A stretch of DNA of 64,000 bases from NCBI RefSeq assembly GCF_015100395.1, contig NZ_AP022847.1, positions 1,509,501 to 1,573,500 of the forward strand. The letters run 5' to 3'. The first letter of the stretch is position 1. Each line of letters begins with the position of its first letter. Below the pieces are notes generated by a model. The model made no database searches, was not told the DNA's origin, and saw only the letters and a program-made list of their open reading frames with translations. This stretch comes from Nitrosophilus alvini (GTDB lineage Bacteria > Campylobacterota > Campylobacteria > Campylobacterales > Nitratiruptoraceae). Below, piece by piece: positions 35,686-45,049 of this stretch. The translations under genes and the position numbers were made by a program.

Positions 35686-37119
35686 ATGAAAAAATCCTTA
35701 TTGCTTATATTTGTAGCATGTTCTATTTTTTTATCAGCAGGCGTACTCGATTCTCTGTTCGGAAATAAAACAACAAAATTTTCAGAATTCACAGGCGAAA
35801 CAAAAAGGATTATGCCAGGCGGCCAAAATGTAATACTTTCATATTATGAGGCCTTAAAAGATGCTAGAGAGAGTGTAGTAAATATTTCTGCAATCAAAGT
35901 TGTAAAAACAGCCGTTCCGGCCGCCCCATTTATTGAGGATCCATTTTTAAGAGAATTTTTCGGGCAGTTCTTCGGTATAGTTCCTCAAGAGAGGATAGAG
36001 AGTTCACTTGGGTCAGGAGTAATTATAACCAAAAAGGGCTATATACTGACAAACAATCATGTTATAGAAAATGCTGAGAAAATCGCAGTATCCATTCCTG
36101 GCAAAAGCAGACTATATGAAGCAAAAATCATAGGAACAGATCCAAAATCCGATATTGCTGTTATAAAAATAGATGCCAAAAACCTAAAACCTATCAAGTT
36201 TGGAGATTCTTCAAAACTAAAAGTTGGCGATATCGTTTTTGCTATAGGAAATCCTTTCGGTGTAGGTGAAACTGTAACACAGGGAATAATTTCCGCACTA
36301 AATAAAAGCGGTGTAGGCATAAACGAATATGAAAACTTCATTCAGACAGATGCCGCTATCAATCCCGGAAATTCAGGAGGTGCACTCATAGATACAAGAG
36401 GTGCGCTTATCGGTATAAATACGGCTATCATATCCAGAACAGGAGGCAACATAGGCATAGGTTTTGCAATTCCTTCAAATATGGCAAAAAAAGTTGCCAA
36501 ACAGCTAATAGAAACAGGATATGTGGAAAGAGGTTATCTCGGCATTACGATAAGAGATCTCACTGATGATCTCTATGCTTTTTACAATACAAAAGAGGGA
36601 TGCGTTATTCTTGGCGTAGAAAAAAACTCTCCGGCCTGGAAAGCCGGCCTTAAAAGAGGAGATCTAATAGTTGAGATCAACGGTAACAAGATCAGAAATT
36701 CCATCGATCTCAAAAATACACTGGGAGTTTTAAAACCGGGTTCAAATATCACTATAAAATATATCAGAGATAAATCGATCCATACGGCAAGTGCAGAGCT
36801 GGCACCGTATCCTGGAGAAGAAAATATCTATCTGCAAAACATGGAATTAAGCGGCCTGAAAATCGAAGATCTTACAGATGAAATCAAAAGGGCATACGGT
36901 ATACCCCAAAATATATATGGTGTTTTGGTAACAGGAGTAAAAAGAGGCTCTGATGCATGGAGGGCCGGATTTATGCCGGGAGATATTATCATCCAGGTTG
37001 AAGATGAAATAGTAAAAAACAGAAAAGATCTGTTAAATGCCTGGAGAAAATATCGTAACGATAAAAAAAGAGTCTATATTCATAGAAACGGTTATCCCAT
37101 GATGCTGGTAATAAGATGA
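35686..37119 (+). CDS. htrA: Periplasmic serine protease Do (HtrA/DegP)
   Basis: 477 residues: signal peptide (1-18), trypsin-like domain with the triad His125 (NNHVIENA), Asp156 (SDIAVIK) and Ser230 (NPGNSGGALID), and two PDZ domains (about 285-370 and 385-470). Degrades or refolds misfolded envelope proteins. ATG start with GGGCGGAG. It overlaps the EI24 gene by four bases. Confidence 0.96.
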   Translation: MKKSLLLIFVACSIFLSAGVLDSLFGNKTTKFSEFTGETKRIMPGGQNVILSYYEALKDARESVVNISAIKVVKTAVPAAPFIEDPFLREFFGQFFGIVPQERIESSLGSGVIITKKGYILTNNHVIENAEKIAVSIPGKSRLYEAKIIGTDPKSDIAVIKIDAKNLKPIKFGDSSKLKVGDIVFAIGNPFGVGETVTQGIISALNKSGVGINEYENFIQTDAAINPGNSGGALIDTRGALIGINTAIISRTGGNIGIGFAIPSNMAKKVAKQLIETGYVERGYLGITIRDLTDDLYAFYNTKEGCVILGVEKNSPAWKAGLKRGDLIVEINGNKIRNSIDLKNTLGVLKPGSNITIKYIRDKSIHTASAELAPYPGEENIYLQNMELSGLKIEDLTDEIKRAYGIPQNIYGVLVTGVKRGSDAWRAGFMPGDIIIQVEDEIVKNRKDLLNAWRKYRNDKKRVYIHRNGYPMMLVIR

Positions 37120-37817
37120 GATACATAACTTATGCATTGACAAAAAGTTTTAAAGATTTTTTGAGCAAATGGTTCTGGATAAGTACATTTGTTATCACAG
37201 CTGTACCGATAATATTATGGGGGATCCTGTTTTTCTTTTTTTCCGACTCAATTTCACTTTTGATAAGCTCCGTAATAGGATATATCCCTTTTCTAGAAAG
37301 TGAAAGCGTTAAAGATACACTGATTTTTATCATAAAAATTCTTCTCTATTTGCAAACTGTTCTAATCACTGTAATAATATTCCTTGCCTTTGCTACCGAA
37401 AAGATAGTCAGGATTTTACACAAAAAGTATTATCAAAATATCAGTCTTGCTGGATTTGGCTCTTTTTTGGAGATGGCGAAGGTAAATATTAAATCGATAG
37501 CTCTTTTTATATTTCTCGCTATTATCCTAATGCCTTTCCTTTTTGTTCCCGGGCTGAATATTTTTCTGCAGCTTTTTTTATGGTCTATTTTGATAAAAGA
37601 TCCTTTCTTGTATGATACCGCTTCAATCGCAGCAACAAAAGAAGAGTATGAAAAAATGAAAAAAGCAAAAATTGAACTTCTTCTTTTATCCGTTATTGCA
37701 GCACTTTTCAACTTCATACCTATACTGAATTTTTTTGCGCCCCTTTTTCAGATAGTGATTTTTTCTCACTACACTTTTGCCAAAATCAAAGACTTCAGAG
37801 AAGGTCTTCATAGATGA
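37116..37817 (+). CDS. EI24 domain-containing membrane protein (CysZ-like)
   Basis: 233 residues with four or five membrane segments (about 25-55, 65-95, 120-150, 185-225), matching the EI24/CysZ family. Some CysZ proteins import sulfate; no cys genes are nearby, so the substrate is not assigned. ATGA overlaps on both sides put it in an operon with htrA and the symporter. Confidence 0.78.
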   Translation: MRYITYALTKSFKDFLSKWFWISTFVITAVPIILWGILFFFFSDSISLLISSVIGYIPFLESESVKDTLIFIIKILLYLQTVLITVIIFLAFATEKIVRILHKKYYQNISLAGFGSFLEMAKVNIKSIALFIFLAIILMPFLFVPGLNIFLQLFLWSILIKDPFLYDTASIAATKEEYEKMKKAKIELLLLSVIAALFNFIPILNFFAPLFQIVIFSHYTFAKIKDFREGLHR

Positions 37818-39010
37818 AAAAATTTATGAAAATAGAGAATATAACATTTGCGGCAATACTTTTGGGAATCCCTTTCGGATACTTTTTTCAGGATTTAGCT
37901 CTGAGCTTGAAAGTAATAGGCGATATTTACATATCACTTTTGAAAATGCTTATCATCCCACTGGTTTTTGCTTCTATATACATTGCCATTGCTGGACTTG
38001 GCTCGGCGGATGAACTGAAAAGCATAGGAGCGAAAGCATTTGCATACTATATTACTACAACAGCAATGGCTGTAATGCTTGGAATCATTGTTGTAAATAT
38101 ATTCGATCCCGGTTTAGGGATGCAGATACCTCAGGCTGTAAACGGTACTATTGAAACAAAAGAGGTTTCTGTCAGTGATTTTGTTTTGTCATTTATCCCT
38201 TCAAATATATTTCAAGCTCTCTCAAACGGCCATATACTTCCCATAATATTTTTCGCCATACTTTTTGCAGCGGGCTCGATATATATCCATAACGATAAAA
38301 AAGTTTTCCTTTACAACTTTTTCGATTCTGTCAATGATACAATGATGGTGCTTGCCAAATGGATAATAAATTTGACTCCTATAGGAGTTTTTTTTCTTAT
38401 CGGATACACAGTTGCAAAAAACGGTTTTGAACCGATTTTAAATCTGTGGAGCTATGCAGTAACCGTTTTGACTGCACTTTTCATACACGCATTTGTAACT
38501 CTTTCCATCATTGCCGTAGTTATAGGCAGATTCAACCCCTTCACCTACTTTACGCAAGTCAAGGAAGCCTTGATGATCGCTCTTTCAACCGCTTCAAGTT
38601 CAGCCACACTTCCCGTATCGATAGAGGTAGCGGAAAAAAACGCAAACATTGACAAAAAAGTCGCCGGTTTTGTTCTGCCGCTGGGTGCCACTGTAAATAT
38701 GGACGGAACGGCTCTGTACGAATCCATAGCCGTAATATTCATAGCAAACCTGTGCGGAGTGGAACTGACACTAGCTCAGCAACTCACCATATTTGTAACA
38801 GCTACCTTTGCTTCGATAGGAGCAGCCGGAATTCCGGGTGCGGGACTTGTCATGATGACTCTTATCCTTGACAGCGTCGGACTGCCTGTTGAATATATCG
38901 CAATCATTATTGCCGTAGATAGATTTCTGGATATGTTCAGGACAAGTATAAACGTGTGGGGTGATTTGCTGGGAGCGAAAATTATTGACAGGCTGCTTAT
39001 TAGTCGTTAG
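37814..39010 (+). CDS. Dicarboxylate/amino acid:cation symporter (DAACS family)
   Basis: 398 residues with eight membrane helices and two re-entrant loops. Family hallmarks: the serine-rich loop STASSSATLPVS (about 256-267), GATVNMDGTALYE (about 291-303) and GIPGAGLVMM near 340. Imports C4-dicarboxylates or glutamate/aspartate with Na+ or H+. Coupled to the EI24 gene (ATGA). The final codons and stop fall in a short TTAGTCG/TTAGTTA repeat. Confidence 0.92.
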   Translation: MKKFMKIENITFAAILLGIPFGYFFQDLALSLKVIGDIYISLLKMLIIPLVFASIYIAIAGLGSADELKSIGAKAFAYYITTTAMAVMLGIIVVNIFDPGLGMQIPQAVNGTIETKEVSVSDFVLSFIPSNIFQALSNGHILPIIFFAILFAAGSIYIHNDKKVFLYNFFDSVNDTMMVLAKWIINLTPIGVFFLIGYTVAKNGFEPILNLWSYAVTVLTALFIHAFVTLSIIAVVIGRFNPFTYFTQVKEALMIALSTASSSATLPVSIEVAEKNANIDKKVAGFVLPLGATVNMDGTALYESIAVIFIANLCGVELTLAQQLTIFVTATFASIGAAGIPGAGLVMMTLILDSVGLPVEYIAIIIAVDRFLDMFRTSINVWGDLLGAKIIDRLLISR

Positions 39011-39027
39011 TTATTCGGGATATAGTG
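39000..39027. repeat. Short heptamer-like repeat at the symporter stop codon
   Basis: TTAGTCG (39000), TTAGTTA (39007) and TTCGGGA (39014) in register across the last codons and stop. The reverse complement (CTAACGA type) reappears before the DppB-like gene at 60414-60427. Only two to three units, so weak. Confidence 0.35.
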
Positions 39028-39046
39028 AGCAGCCGGGTGAAGCTTT

Positions 39047-39817
39047 TTACTCCGTCTTGACATTTGATTTGTTCGATTTGCTGAATGTTATCAAATCTTC
39101 TGTGGTTTTAATCGATTTTGGAATATTTTTTAGACTCAATTCCAAAACTTTTAGCGCCGTAAGAGCATCTGCATATGCTCTGTGACTGACCAAAGTATTG
39201 ATTCCAAGACTTTCATTTAGAAACTCTAGGCCGTATCGTTCACTTTTTATCGTTCTTCTGGCAAGATCTATCGTACAAAGTTTTCTGTTGGCAAGTTTTC
39301 CCAAACCTACCTCATTGAGTTTATCCGATAAGAAGTTATAGTCGAAAGTTACATTATGAGCTACAAAAACAGCATCTCCCAGAAATTCTTTAAACTGTCT
39401 GAGTATCTCTTTTTGCTGCGGCGCATACATCAAATCTTCGATAGTTATCCCGGTAAGTTTGGTTATGTAGTCAGGCAACTCTTTTGTGTAGACAAAACTC
39501 TCAAACCTATCCGTAATTTTACCGTTTTTATATTTTATTGCCCCTATCTCAATCACCTGTGAATTGTGCGATTTGCTCCCGTTTGTCTCGATATCGACTA
39601 TGCAAAACTCCTGCTCGTTGTAATGAGTGGATGCTGTTTTTAAATACACAAACCCCTCTTTTTCATAAATAGGCATTCCTCTTGCAACAATAGTCTGATA
39701 AAGAAGTTCGCTGTCTTCAAACATACCGTAAAGAGCATTTAAAATATGTAGAAAATCATCACGTTTAACAGGACCGTTTTTCAGTTTCTGTACAATTTTT
39801 TCCAATTTTTTCATCAA
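39047..39817 (-). CDS. dnaQ: DNA polymerase III epsilon-type 3'-5' exonuclease
   Basis: 256 residues. A short N-terminal extension (1-65), then the DEDDh exonuclease domain: motif I VDIETNGSK (Asp72 and Glu74), motif II HNVTFDYNFL, motif III HRAYADALTALKVL. Proofreading exonuclease or a stand-alone epsilon-like nuclease. It overlaps trpF by four bases; rpe lies beyond, as in the rpe-dnaQ pair I recall from C. jejuni and H. pylori, with trpF inserted here. Confidence 0.88.
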   Translation of the reverse strand: MMKKLEKIVQKLKNGPVKRDDFLHILNALYGMFEDSELLYQTIVARGMPIYEKEGFVYLKTASTHYNEQEFCIVDIETNGSKSHNSQVIEIGAIKYKNGKITDRFESFVYTKELPDYITKLTGITIEDLMYAPQQKEILRQFKEFLGDAVFVAHNVTFDYNFLSDKLNEVGLGKLANRKLCTIDLARRTIKSERYGLEFLNESLGINTLVSHRAYADALTALKVLELSLKNIPKSIKTTEDLITFSKSNKSNVKTE

Positions 39818-40413
39818 TATCTATAAAGTCCTTTCGCTTTTTCGATAAACTCTTTTACTTTTTTTATATCTTTTTTCCCTTTTTGCATCTCTACTCCACT
39901 GCTCACATCTACACCGTAAAAGCCATACTTTTTTACTTCTTCAATATTTTCTGGAGTCAAGCCTCCCGCGAGAATTATTTTGGAACAGTCCAAATTCTCA
40001 AACCACTCCAGATTTAGCCTTTTACCGCTTCCTCCGTACTGCTCGCAATATGCATCTACTAGTCGGTATTCCTCACTAAACCTCAATAAATCCTCTTTTG
40101 CTTTTGCTCTGATTACTCTTATATATTTGGTTTCCAGAGAGCGGTAGAGATCTTCGGAAGCGTCAAAATGTATCTGTGCAAGAGACATTTTTGTATACCT
40201 GCAGACAGTATCTATATGAACGGCATCACAATTTACGAAAAGACCCACTCTTTCTATAAAAGGGGGAAGCATTGATACAATCTCAAGAGCTTTTTGGGGC
40301 TCTATAAAACGAGGTGATTTTTTGTAAAAAACAAAACCGAGTGCGTCTGCTCCGGCTTTTACAGCAGCCAAAGCATCTTCAATGTTTGTAATTCCGCAGA
40401 TTTTTACTCTCAA
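39814..40413 (-). CDS. trpF: Phosphoribosylanthranilate isomerase
   Basis: Third step of tryptophan synthesis from anthranilate. 199-residue TIM barrel with catalytic Cys7 (VKICGITN), Asp125-region (LVDAY) and the phosphate-binding C-terminal loops LAGGLTPENI and GVDVSSGVE. TTG start at 40413 behind AGAGAAG. No other trp gene is in the window, so it is displaced from the trp operon. Confidence 0.96.
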   Translation of the reverse strand: MRVKICGITNIEDALAAVKAGADALGFVFYKKSPRFIEPQKALEIVSMLPPFIERVGLFVNCDAVHIDTVCRYTKMSLAQIHFDASEDLYRSLETKYIRVIRAKAKEDLLRFSEEYRLVDAYCEQYGGSGKRLNLEWFENLDCSKIILAGGLTPENIEEVKKYGFYGVDVSSGVEMQKGKKDIKKVKEFIEKAKGLYRY

Positions 40414-40423
40414 AACTTCTCTT

Positions 40424-41065
40424 TCAGACTCTAAGTGATTCTATTGCCGCTTTTCTGTCGCTGTGTTTAAAAATATAGCTTCCGGCAACAACAATATCAA
40501 TTCCGGCATCTTTGAGGTCTTTGACATTTTTGTCGTTCACACCCCCATCCACTTCTATCAGACACTTCGGATTTCTTTTTTCACAAAGCTCTTTGAGTTC
40601 TTTTGCCTTTTCCAAAACATTCGGTATAAACTTCTGTCCGCCAAAACCCGGATTTACACTCATAAGCAAAACCATATCAACATCTTCTATAAGATACTCT
40701 ATAAGCTTCGGGGTAGTTCCAGGATTTAGAACAAGTGCCGGTCTGATACCGCTGTTTCTTATTTTTTGTATAAGTCTATGTGGATGTTTCTCTTCTTCTA
40801 TATGAAAAGAGATAAATTCCGGCTTAAAAGGTGCAAACAGATCCACAAAAAATGTATTGTTTTCTACCATAAGATGGATATCAAGAGGTTTTGTGGCACT
40901 CTTGGCAACAGACTCCACAACCACCGGCCCGATCGTGAGATTTGGAACAAAATGGCCATCCATCACATCAACATGAACATAATCACACCCTAAGACGCAG
41001 ATATCTTCAACCTCTTTGGCAAGATTTCCGAAATCCGCAGACAATATACTTGGGGCTACAAGCAT
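40424..41065 (-). CDS. rpe: Ribulose-phosphate 3-epimerase
   Basis: Interconverts ribulose-5-P and xylulose-5-P. 213-residue TIM barrel with VAPSILSADFGNL (3-15), the metal/catalytic residues in VDVMDGHFVPN (33-43), HLMVE and the phosphate site VDGGVN...VAGSYIF. ATG start with AAGGAT. Ten bases before trpF. Confidence 0.97.
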   Translation of the reverse strand: MLVAPSILSADFGNLAKEVEDICVLGCDYVHVDVMDGHFVPNLTIGPVVVESVAKSATKPLDIHLMVENNTFFVDLFAPFKPEFISFHIEEEKHPHRLIQKIRNSGIRPALVLNPGTTPKLIEYLIEDVDMVLLMSVNPGFGGQKFIPNVLEKAKELKELCEKRNPKCLIEVDGGVNDKNVKDLKDAGIDIVVAGSYIFKHSDRKAAIESLRV

Positions 41066-41113
41066 AAACAGATCCTTCGGTATCTTATAGATACATATAA
41101 AATAAATTATGTT

Positions 41114-41126
41114 ATTATATCAAAAA
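41114..41126 (-). promoter_or_regulatory. Extended -10 promoter core for the rpe-trpF-dnaQ operon
   Basis: Minus-strand TTTTTGATATAAT about 50 bases before rpe, same core as at four other sites. It overlaps the left arm of a 9-base inverted repeat (AAAACCTGA at 41123-41131, TCAGGTTTT at 41155-41163). Confidence 0.6.
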
Positions 41127-41163
41127 CCTGAGTGCCCTTATATATTGTTATCAATCAGGTTTT
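41123..41163. promoter_or_regulatory. Nine-base perfect inverted repeat in the rpe/rpmB divergent region
   Basis: AAAACCTGA and TCAGGTTTT are perfect complements separated by 23 bases, lying between the divergent promoters of rpe and rpmB. Could be an operator for a dimeric regulator or a hairpin; no regulator is suggested by context. Confidence 0.4.
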
Positions 41164-41187
41164 AATCGATTTTAAGCTTTGTTTTAT

Positions 41188-41193
41188 TATAAT
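41188..41193 (+). promoter_or_regulatory. -10 box for rpmB
   Basis: TATAAT in the context TTTTATTATAATTC, 33 bases before the rpmB ATG. Confidence 0.55.
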
Positions 41194-41225
41194 TCAGGGC
41201 TAAATTAAAAGAGAAGGTGAAAAAA

Positions 41226-41414
41226 ATGGCTAGAAAATGTGCTGTAACCGGAAAAGGTCCTATGAGTGGAAATAATGTAAGCCATGCAAATAATAAAACC
41301 AAAAGAAGATTTCTCCCGAACCTGAGAACCGTAAGAATCACACTTCCTGACGGTACAAGAAAAAAGATAAAAGTTGCTGCTTCTACGCTTAGAACCATGA
41401 AGAAAAAATCGTAA
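41226..41414 (+). CDS. rpmB: 50S ribosomal protein L28
   Basis: 62 residues starting [12 protein letters not shown], full length for bacterial L28. It carries only one cysteine in the first knuckle, so it is not the four-cysteine zinc form. GAAGG ribosome-binding site before ATG at 41226. A GTG three codons upstream is in frame but lies inside that site. Confidence 0.97.
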   Translation: MARKCAVTGKGPMSGNNVSHANNKTKRRFLPNLRTVRITLPDGTRKKIKVAASTLRTMKKKS

Positions 41415-41430
41415 CCCCTCTATGGGGGTT
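41413..41430 (+). terminator. Hairpin between rpmB and the K+ channel gene
   Basis: AACCCC-TCTATG-GGGGTT starts at the rpmB stop codon and ends six bases before the TTG start of the channel gene. There is no T-run. The G-run that could serve as the channel gene's ribosome-binding site is inside the stem, so it may limit its translation. Confidence 0.5.
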
Positions 41431-41435
41431 ATCCC

Positions 41436-42566
41436 TTGAAACTCATAAAAAAACTTCAAAAACTTCTCCACTGGGAACGAGCTACAAAACCCGAAATAGA
41501 CCTGAGTGCTGAACTATATGAACATTTAAAACCTTTCAGACTGCCTGTAATACTACTGATACTGACTATGCTGATAGGTTCTATGGGCTACATGCTTATA
41601 GACGACTTCTCGTTGATGGATGCAATATATCAGACAGGCATTACATTTACGACAGTGGGTTTTGGCGAAATATCTCCCATATCAGGACCCGGAAGAATAT
41701 TTACAATCAATCTGATTATTGCCGGATTTGTCATATTTACTTTTTCCGTAGGTATACTTGTAAACGAAATAGACAAAGGGGAACTGTTTAAAATAATCAA
41801 GGAGCGAAGGATGCTATATAAAATCGCAACACTTAAAAAACATCTGGTTATCTGTTATCATAACGAGTATACAATACAACTCTCAAGAGTGCTTAGAGAG
41901 AGCAATATCCCCTTTGTTGTCATAGATCCCCGTCCTGATCTGGAAAAAATTGCCAAAAAACACAAATACCCCTATTTTGTCCAGGAAGAGCCCCACACTG
42001 AAGTCGCTCTTTTGAAATCCCATCTCTCAAGCGCAAAAGGAGTCATCAGTCTTTCAAAAAATATAGCAGACAATATCGCTCAAATTGCTTCCGTCAGACT
42101 CTTTGAAAAAGAGATAGGAAGAAGGAGCCCCTACCTCATCATATGTAATGCCGAAACCCTTTCCGATATGGAAAAACTTAAAAAACTTGGAGCCGACAAC
42201 GTAGTGGCTCCCGCAAAACTTACAGCCCAAAGAATAAGCGCTATGGCTATAAGACCCGATATGGAAAATATCCTGGAAGAGTTTTTGTATAAAAAAGATA
42301 CGCCGCTGGACCTTGAAGAGATATATGTACCCAAATACAGCTGGATGGTTCTTAAAAAACTCAAAGACACTCATTTGAGAGATATAGCAAATGTAAGTGT
42401 GGTAGGTATAAGAGAAAAAGACGGCAAATTTATACCTATGCCAAAAGGCGATACCATTATAAACAGTGAGAGCAAACTTCTGGTAATAGGGACTTCAAAA
42501 GGTATCTCTTTGACAAAGAGACTTGCCAGACTAGCCGTAAAACCGGAAGAGCTCAAATACGTATAG
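41436..42566 (+). CDS. Potassium channel protein with cytoplasmic TrkA-N/C (RCK) domain
   Basis: 376 residues: two membrane helices (about 35-57 and 83-106) flanking a pore helix and the selectivity filter TTVGFGE (72-78), then a Rossmann RCK domain from LKKHLVICYHNE (about 134) and a C-terminal TrkA-C-like domain. TTG start at 41436. Placement behind rpmB is the same as H. pylori HP0490-HP0491, as I recall it. Conducts K+; ligand not assigned. Confidence 0.92.
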   Translation: MKLIKKLQKLLHWERATKPEIDLSAELYEHLKPFRLPVILLILTMLIGSMGYMLIDDFSLMDAIYQTGITFTTVGFGEISPISGPGRIFTINLIIAGFVIFTFSVGILVNEIDKGELFKIIKERRMLYKIATLKKHLVICYHNEYTIQLSRVLRESNIPFVVIDPRPDLEKIAKKHKYPYFVQEEPHTEVALLKSHLSSAKGVISLSKNIADNIAQIASVRLFEKEIGRRSPYLIICNAETLSDMEKLKKLGADNVVAPAKLTAQRISAMAIRPDMENILEEFLYKKDTPLDLEEIYVPKYSWMVLKKLKDTHLRDIANVSVVGIREKDGKFIPMPKGDTIINSESKLLVIGTSKGISLTKRLARLAVKPEELKYV

Positions 42567-42576
42567 AAGGATTTAT

Positions 42577-43764
42577 ATGTTTGAAATATATCCGGTCAAT
42601 GGAGGGATATCAGCCGTAAACGGATTTTATTGCGACGGAGTCAGCGCCGGACTTAAACCTGAAGGAGAACTTGATATCGGTTTTATCTACTCTGACAGAC
42701 TCTGCAGTATCAGTACGGTTTTTACACAAAACAGATTTCAGGCTGCTCCGATAAAACATTTTCTACAAAATAGTATAAAAAAAACAAATTTTATACTTGT
42801 CAATTCTAAAAACGCCAATGCAATGACAGGCGAAGTAGGAATATCTGATATTGAAGAGATTCTAGCCTTTGCAAAAGATAACTTTCCTGATATTCAAAAT
42901 CCGGTAATGAGTTCAACCGGTGTCATAGGCGTAAGACTACCCAAAGCGAAGATAAAGAACAGCATCTCAAAATTTGATATAAAAAATCGTAACGGTGAAA
43001 ATTTTGCAAAAGCCATTATGACAACTGACACATTTCCAAAAAGTCTGGCATTCAAAATTGTTCTGGAGGACAACAGAAGTTTCACTATTGCAGGCGCCGC
43101 CAAAGGAGCAGGAATGATAAACCCTTCTTTGGCAACAATGCTCTGTTTTATAGTAACTGATGCAAACATACCCAAAGCCGATATGGACGATCTGCTCAAA
43201 AAAAATCTCGACTATTCATTCAATGCCATAAGTGTGGACGGAGATACATCAACTAACGATACTGTAATGCTTTTGTCAAACCAAAAAAGTGACGCATATG
43301 ATAAAGAGGCTTTTGGTGAAGCATTGAGGTTATTGATGCACAATCTTGCTTTGATGATAGTAAAAGATGGTGAAGGTGCAAAAAAGGTTGCAGGCTTTTT
43401 GGTAACCGGCGCAAAAAACGATACGGAGGCAAAAATAGCGGCAAAGGCTCTGAGTAACTCTTTGTTGGTAAAGACAGCACTATTCGGAGAAGACCCGAAT
43501 TGGGGCAGAATCGCCTCTACAATAGGAGCAAGCGGCGTAGAGTGTGATGAAAAAAGACTCGTGATATCTTTCGAAGATATTACCGTTTATGACAAAGGAG
43601 ATATTCTTTTTACTCCTGAAATTGAAGAAAAAGCTCATAAAATAATGAAAAAAGAGCAGTTTACCATCAAATGTGACCTGGGTTTAGGAAATGGCAGCTT
43701 TAAATCGTATGGATGCGATCTTGGGTATGAATATGTAAAGATAAATGCAGAGTACAGAACATAA
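42577..43764 (+). CDS. argJ: Glutamate N-acetyltransferase / amino-acid acetyltransferase
   Basis: Transfers acetyl from N-acetylornithine to glutamate (arginine cycle). 395-residue precursor that self-cleaves before Thr187 in MINPSLATMLCF to give alpha and beta chains; KGAGM and the oxyanion SSTGVIG segment (112-118) are present. Whether it is bifunctional cannot be told from sequence. ATG start with AGAAGGA. Confidence 0.95.
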   Translation: MFEIYPVNGGISAVNGFYCDGVSAGLKPEGELDIGFIYSDRLCSISTVFTQNRFQAAPIKHFLQNSIKKTNFILVNSKNANAMTGEVGISDIEEILAFAKDNFPDIQNPVMSSTGVIGVRLPKAKIKNSISKFDIKNRNGENFAKAIMTTDTFPKSLAFKIVLEDNRSFTIAGAAKGAGMINPSLATMLCFIVTDANIPKADMDDLLKKNLDYSFNAISVDGDTSTNDTVMLLSNQKSDAYDKEAFGEALRLLMHNLALMIVKDGEGAKKVAGFLVTGAKNDTEAKIAAKALSNSLLVKTALFGEDPNWGRIASTIGASGVECDEKRLVISFEDITVYDKGDILFTPEIEEKAHKIMKKEQFTIKCDLGLGNGSFKSYGCDLGYEYVKINAEYRT

Positions 43765-43840
43765 GTGCTTTGAAAGTGGTTTTTGCCTATAATTAGATTG
43801 TGACAACTAATGGATATAAAAAAATTAAAAGGAGAATGAA

Positions 43841-44068
43841 ATGTTGGAAGAATACAAAGATATAGTTGAAAAACTTATGGCTGAGAATCCTCATTTTGCG
43901 GCAGTTGTCGAGAAGCATGACGAACTTGATAAACTGATTACAGAAGTTGAAGAAGGCAGAGAGCATATGGAAGATTTAGAGTTGGAAAAACTGAAAAAAG
44001 AGAAACTAAGACTCAAAGATGAAGCCTATGCAATGATACTGGAGTATAAAAAGAAAATGACTCAATAA
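43841..44068 (+). CDS. YdcH family protein (DUF465)
   Basis: 75 residues, all helical, with the family pattern ENPHFAAVVEKHDELDKLI followed by a lysine-rich LKKEKLRLKDEAYAMI. Function unknown. Own promoter likely (TATAATTAG at about 43790) and strong AAAAGGAG site. A neighbour of rpmB in C. jejuni as I recall, here separated by two genes. Confidence 0.9.
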   Translation: MLEEYKDIVEKLMAENPHFAAVVEKHDELDKLITEVEEGREHMEDLELEKLKKEKLRLKDEAYAMILEYKKKMTQ

Positions 44069-44077
44069 AATCCATAC

Positions 44078-44099
44078 AGCAGGGTTGCCCCCTGCTTTT
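44078..44099. terminator. Bidirectional terminator between YdcH and accA
   Basis: Seven-base perfect stem AGCAGGG/CCCTGCT with a TTGCC loop, followed on the plus strand by TTTT and preceded by an A-containing stretch. It serves the two convergent genes. Confidence 0.75.
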
Positions 44100-45040
44100 C
44101 AGCCCTCTTCGGCAAATCTACCTCTGCTCATAAGTTTTTCATATCTTAAATCCAGACGCTCTTTTGAAGAGAGTTTCGATAACTCTTGAACATTTTTAAG
44201 AAAATACTCTTTCAAAGCTTTTGCGGCTCCGATTTTATCCCTGTGAGCACCTATTAGAGGCTCATCTACAATATCATCAATAAGTCCCAGTTTGAGCAGG
44301 TCTTCCGAGGTAATTTTAAGTGCTTTTGTTGCCTGTTCAACTTTTGAAGGATCGTTCCAGAGTATTGCTGCACACCCTTCTGGCGATATTACACTAAATA
44401 CGGAATATCGCATCATTGCCAGCTTGTCTGCAACGCCTATGGCCAATGCGCCACCGCTTCCACCTTCACCTATAACAACTGAGACAGTTACCGTATCAAG
44501 TTGGCTCAGTTCAAAAAGATTTCTCGCTATCGCCTCACTCTGCCCTCTCTCTTCTGCACCGATGCCAGGATAAGCTCCAGGAGTGTCTATCAGCATAAGA
44601 ACAGGGATTTTGAACTTCTCTGCAAGCTTGGCCGCACGCAATGCTTTTCTATATCCTTCCGGATGAGGCATACCGAAATTTCTTTTGAGTTTATTTTTAG
44701 TTCCTCTGCCTTTCTGCTCTCCGATAAGCAGAGTTCTTTGCCCATCTATGTATCCAAGATAGCAGATAATGGCAGGATCGTCACGATAGCACCGGTCCCC
44801 GTGTATCTCATATGCATTTTCCATCAGAAGTTTCACATAGTCGAGTGCATATGGCCTGTCCGGATGTCTGGCAAGCTGGAGTTTCTGATAATCGGAAAGG
44901 TTTTTATACGTTTTGGAAACCTCTTTCTCAAGCTCTTTTTTCAATATCTGGACAGCATGCAAATCGCCTCTAGCTCTGGCTGCTTCAATCTGTTCTTCAA
45001 TCTGTTTGATTTTTTGCTCAAACTCCAAATAGGTTGCCAA
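44099..45040 (-). CDS. accA: Acetyl-CoA carboxylase carboxyltransferase subunit alpha
   Basis: 313 residues, full length. The crotonase-type carboxyltransferase core carries [11 protein letters not shown] (about 123-133), [16 protein letters not shown] (about 152-167) and [12 protein letters not shown]. Makes malonyl-CoA with AccBCD. TTG start at 45040 behind AAGGCG, nine bases after fabF. Last gene of the fabG-acpP-fabF-accA cluster. Confidence 0.97.
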   Translation of the reverse strand: MATYLEFEQKIKQIEEQIEAARARGDLHAVQILKKELEKEVSKTYKNLSDYQKLQLARHPDRPYALDYVKLLMENAYEIHGDRCYRDDPAIICYLGYIDGQRTLLIGEQKGRGTKNKLKRNFGMPHPEGYRKALRAAKLAEKFKIPVLMLIDTPGAYPGIGAEERGQSEAIARNLFELSQLDTVTVSVVIGEGGSGGALAIGVADKLAMMRYSVFSVISPEGCAAILWNDPSKVEQATKALKITSEDLLKLGLIDDIVDEPLIGAHRDKIGAAKALKEYFLKNVQELSKLSSKERLDLRYEKLMSRGRFAEEG

Positions 45041-45049
45041 ATTTACGCC

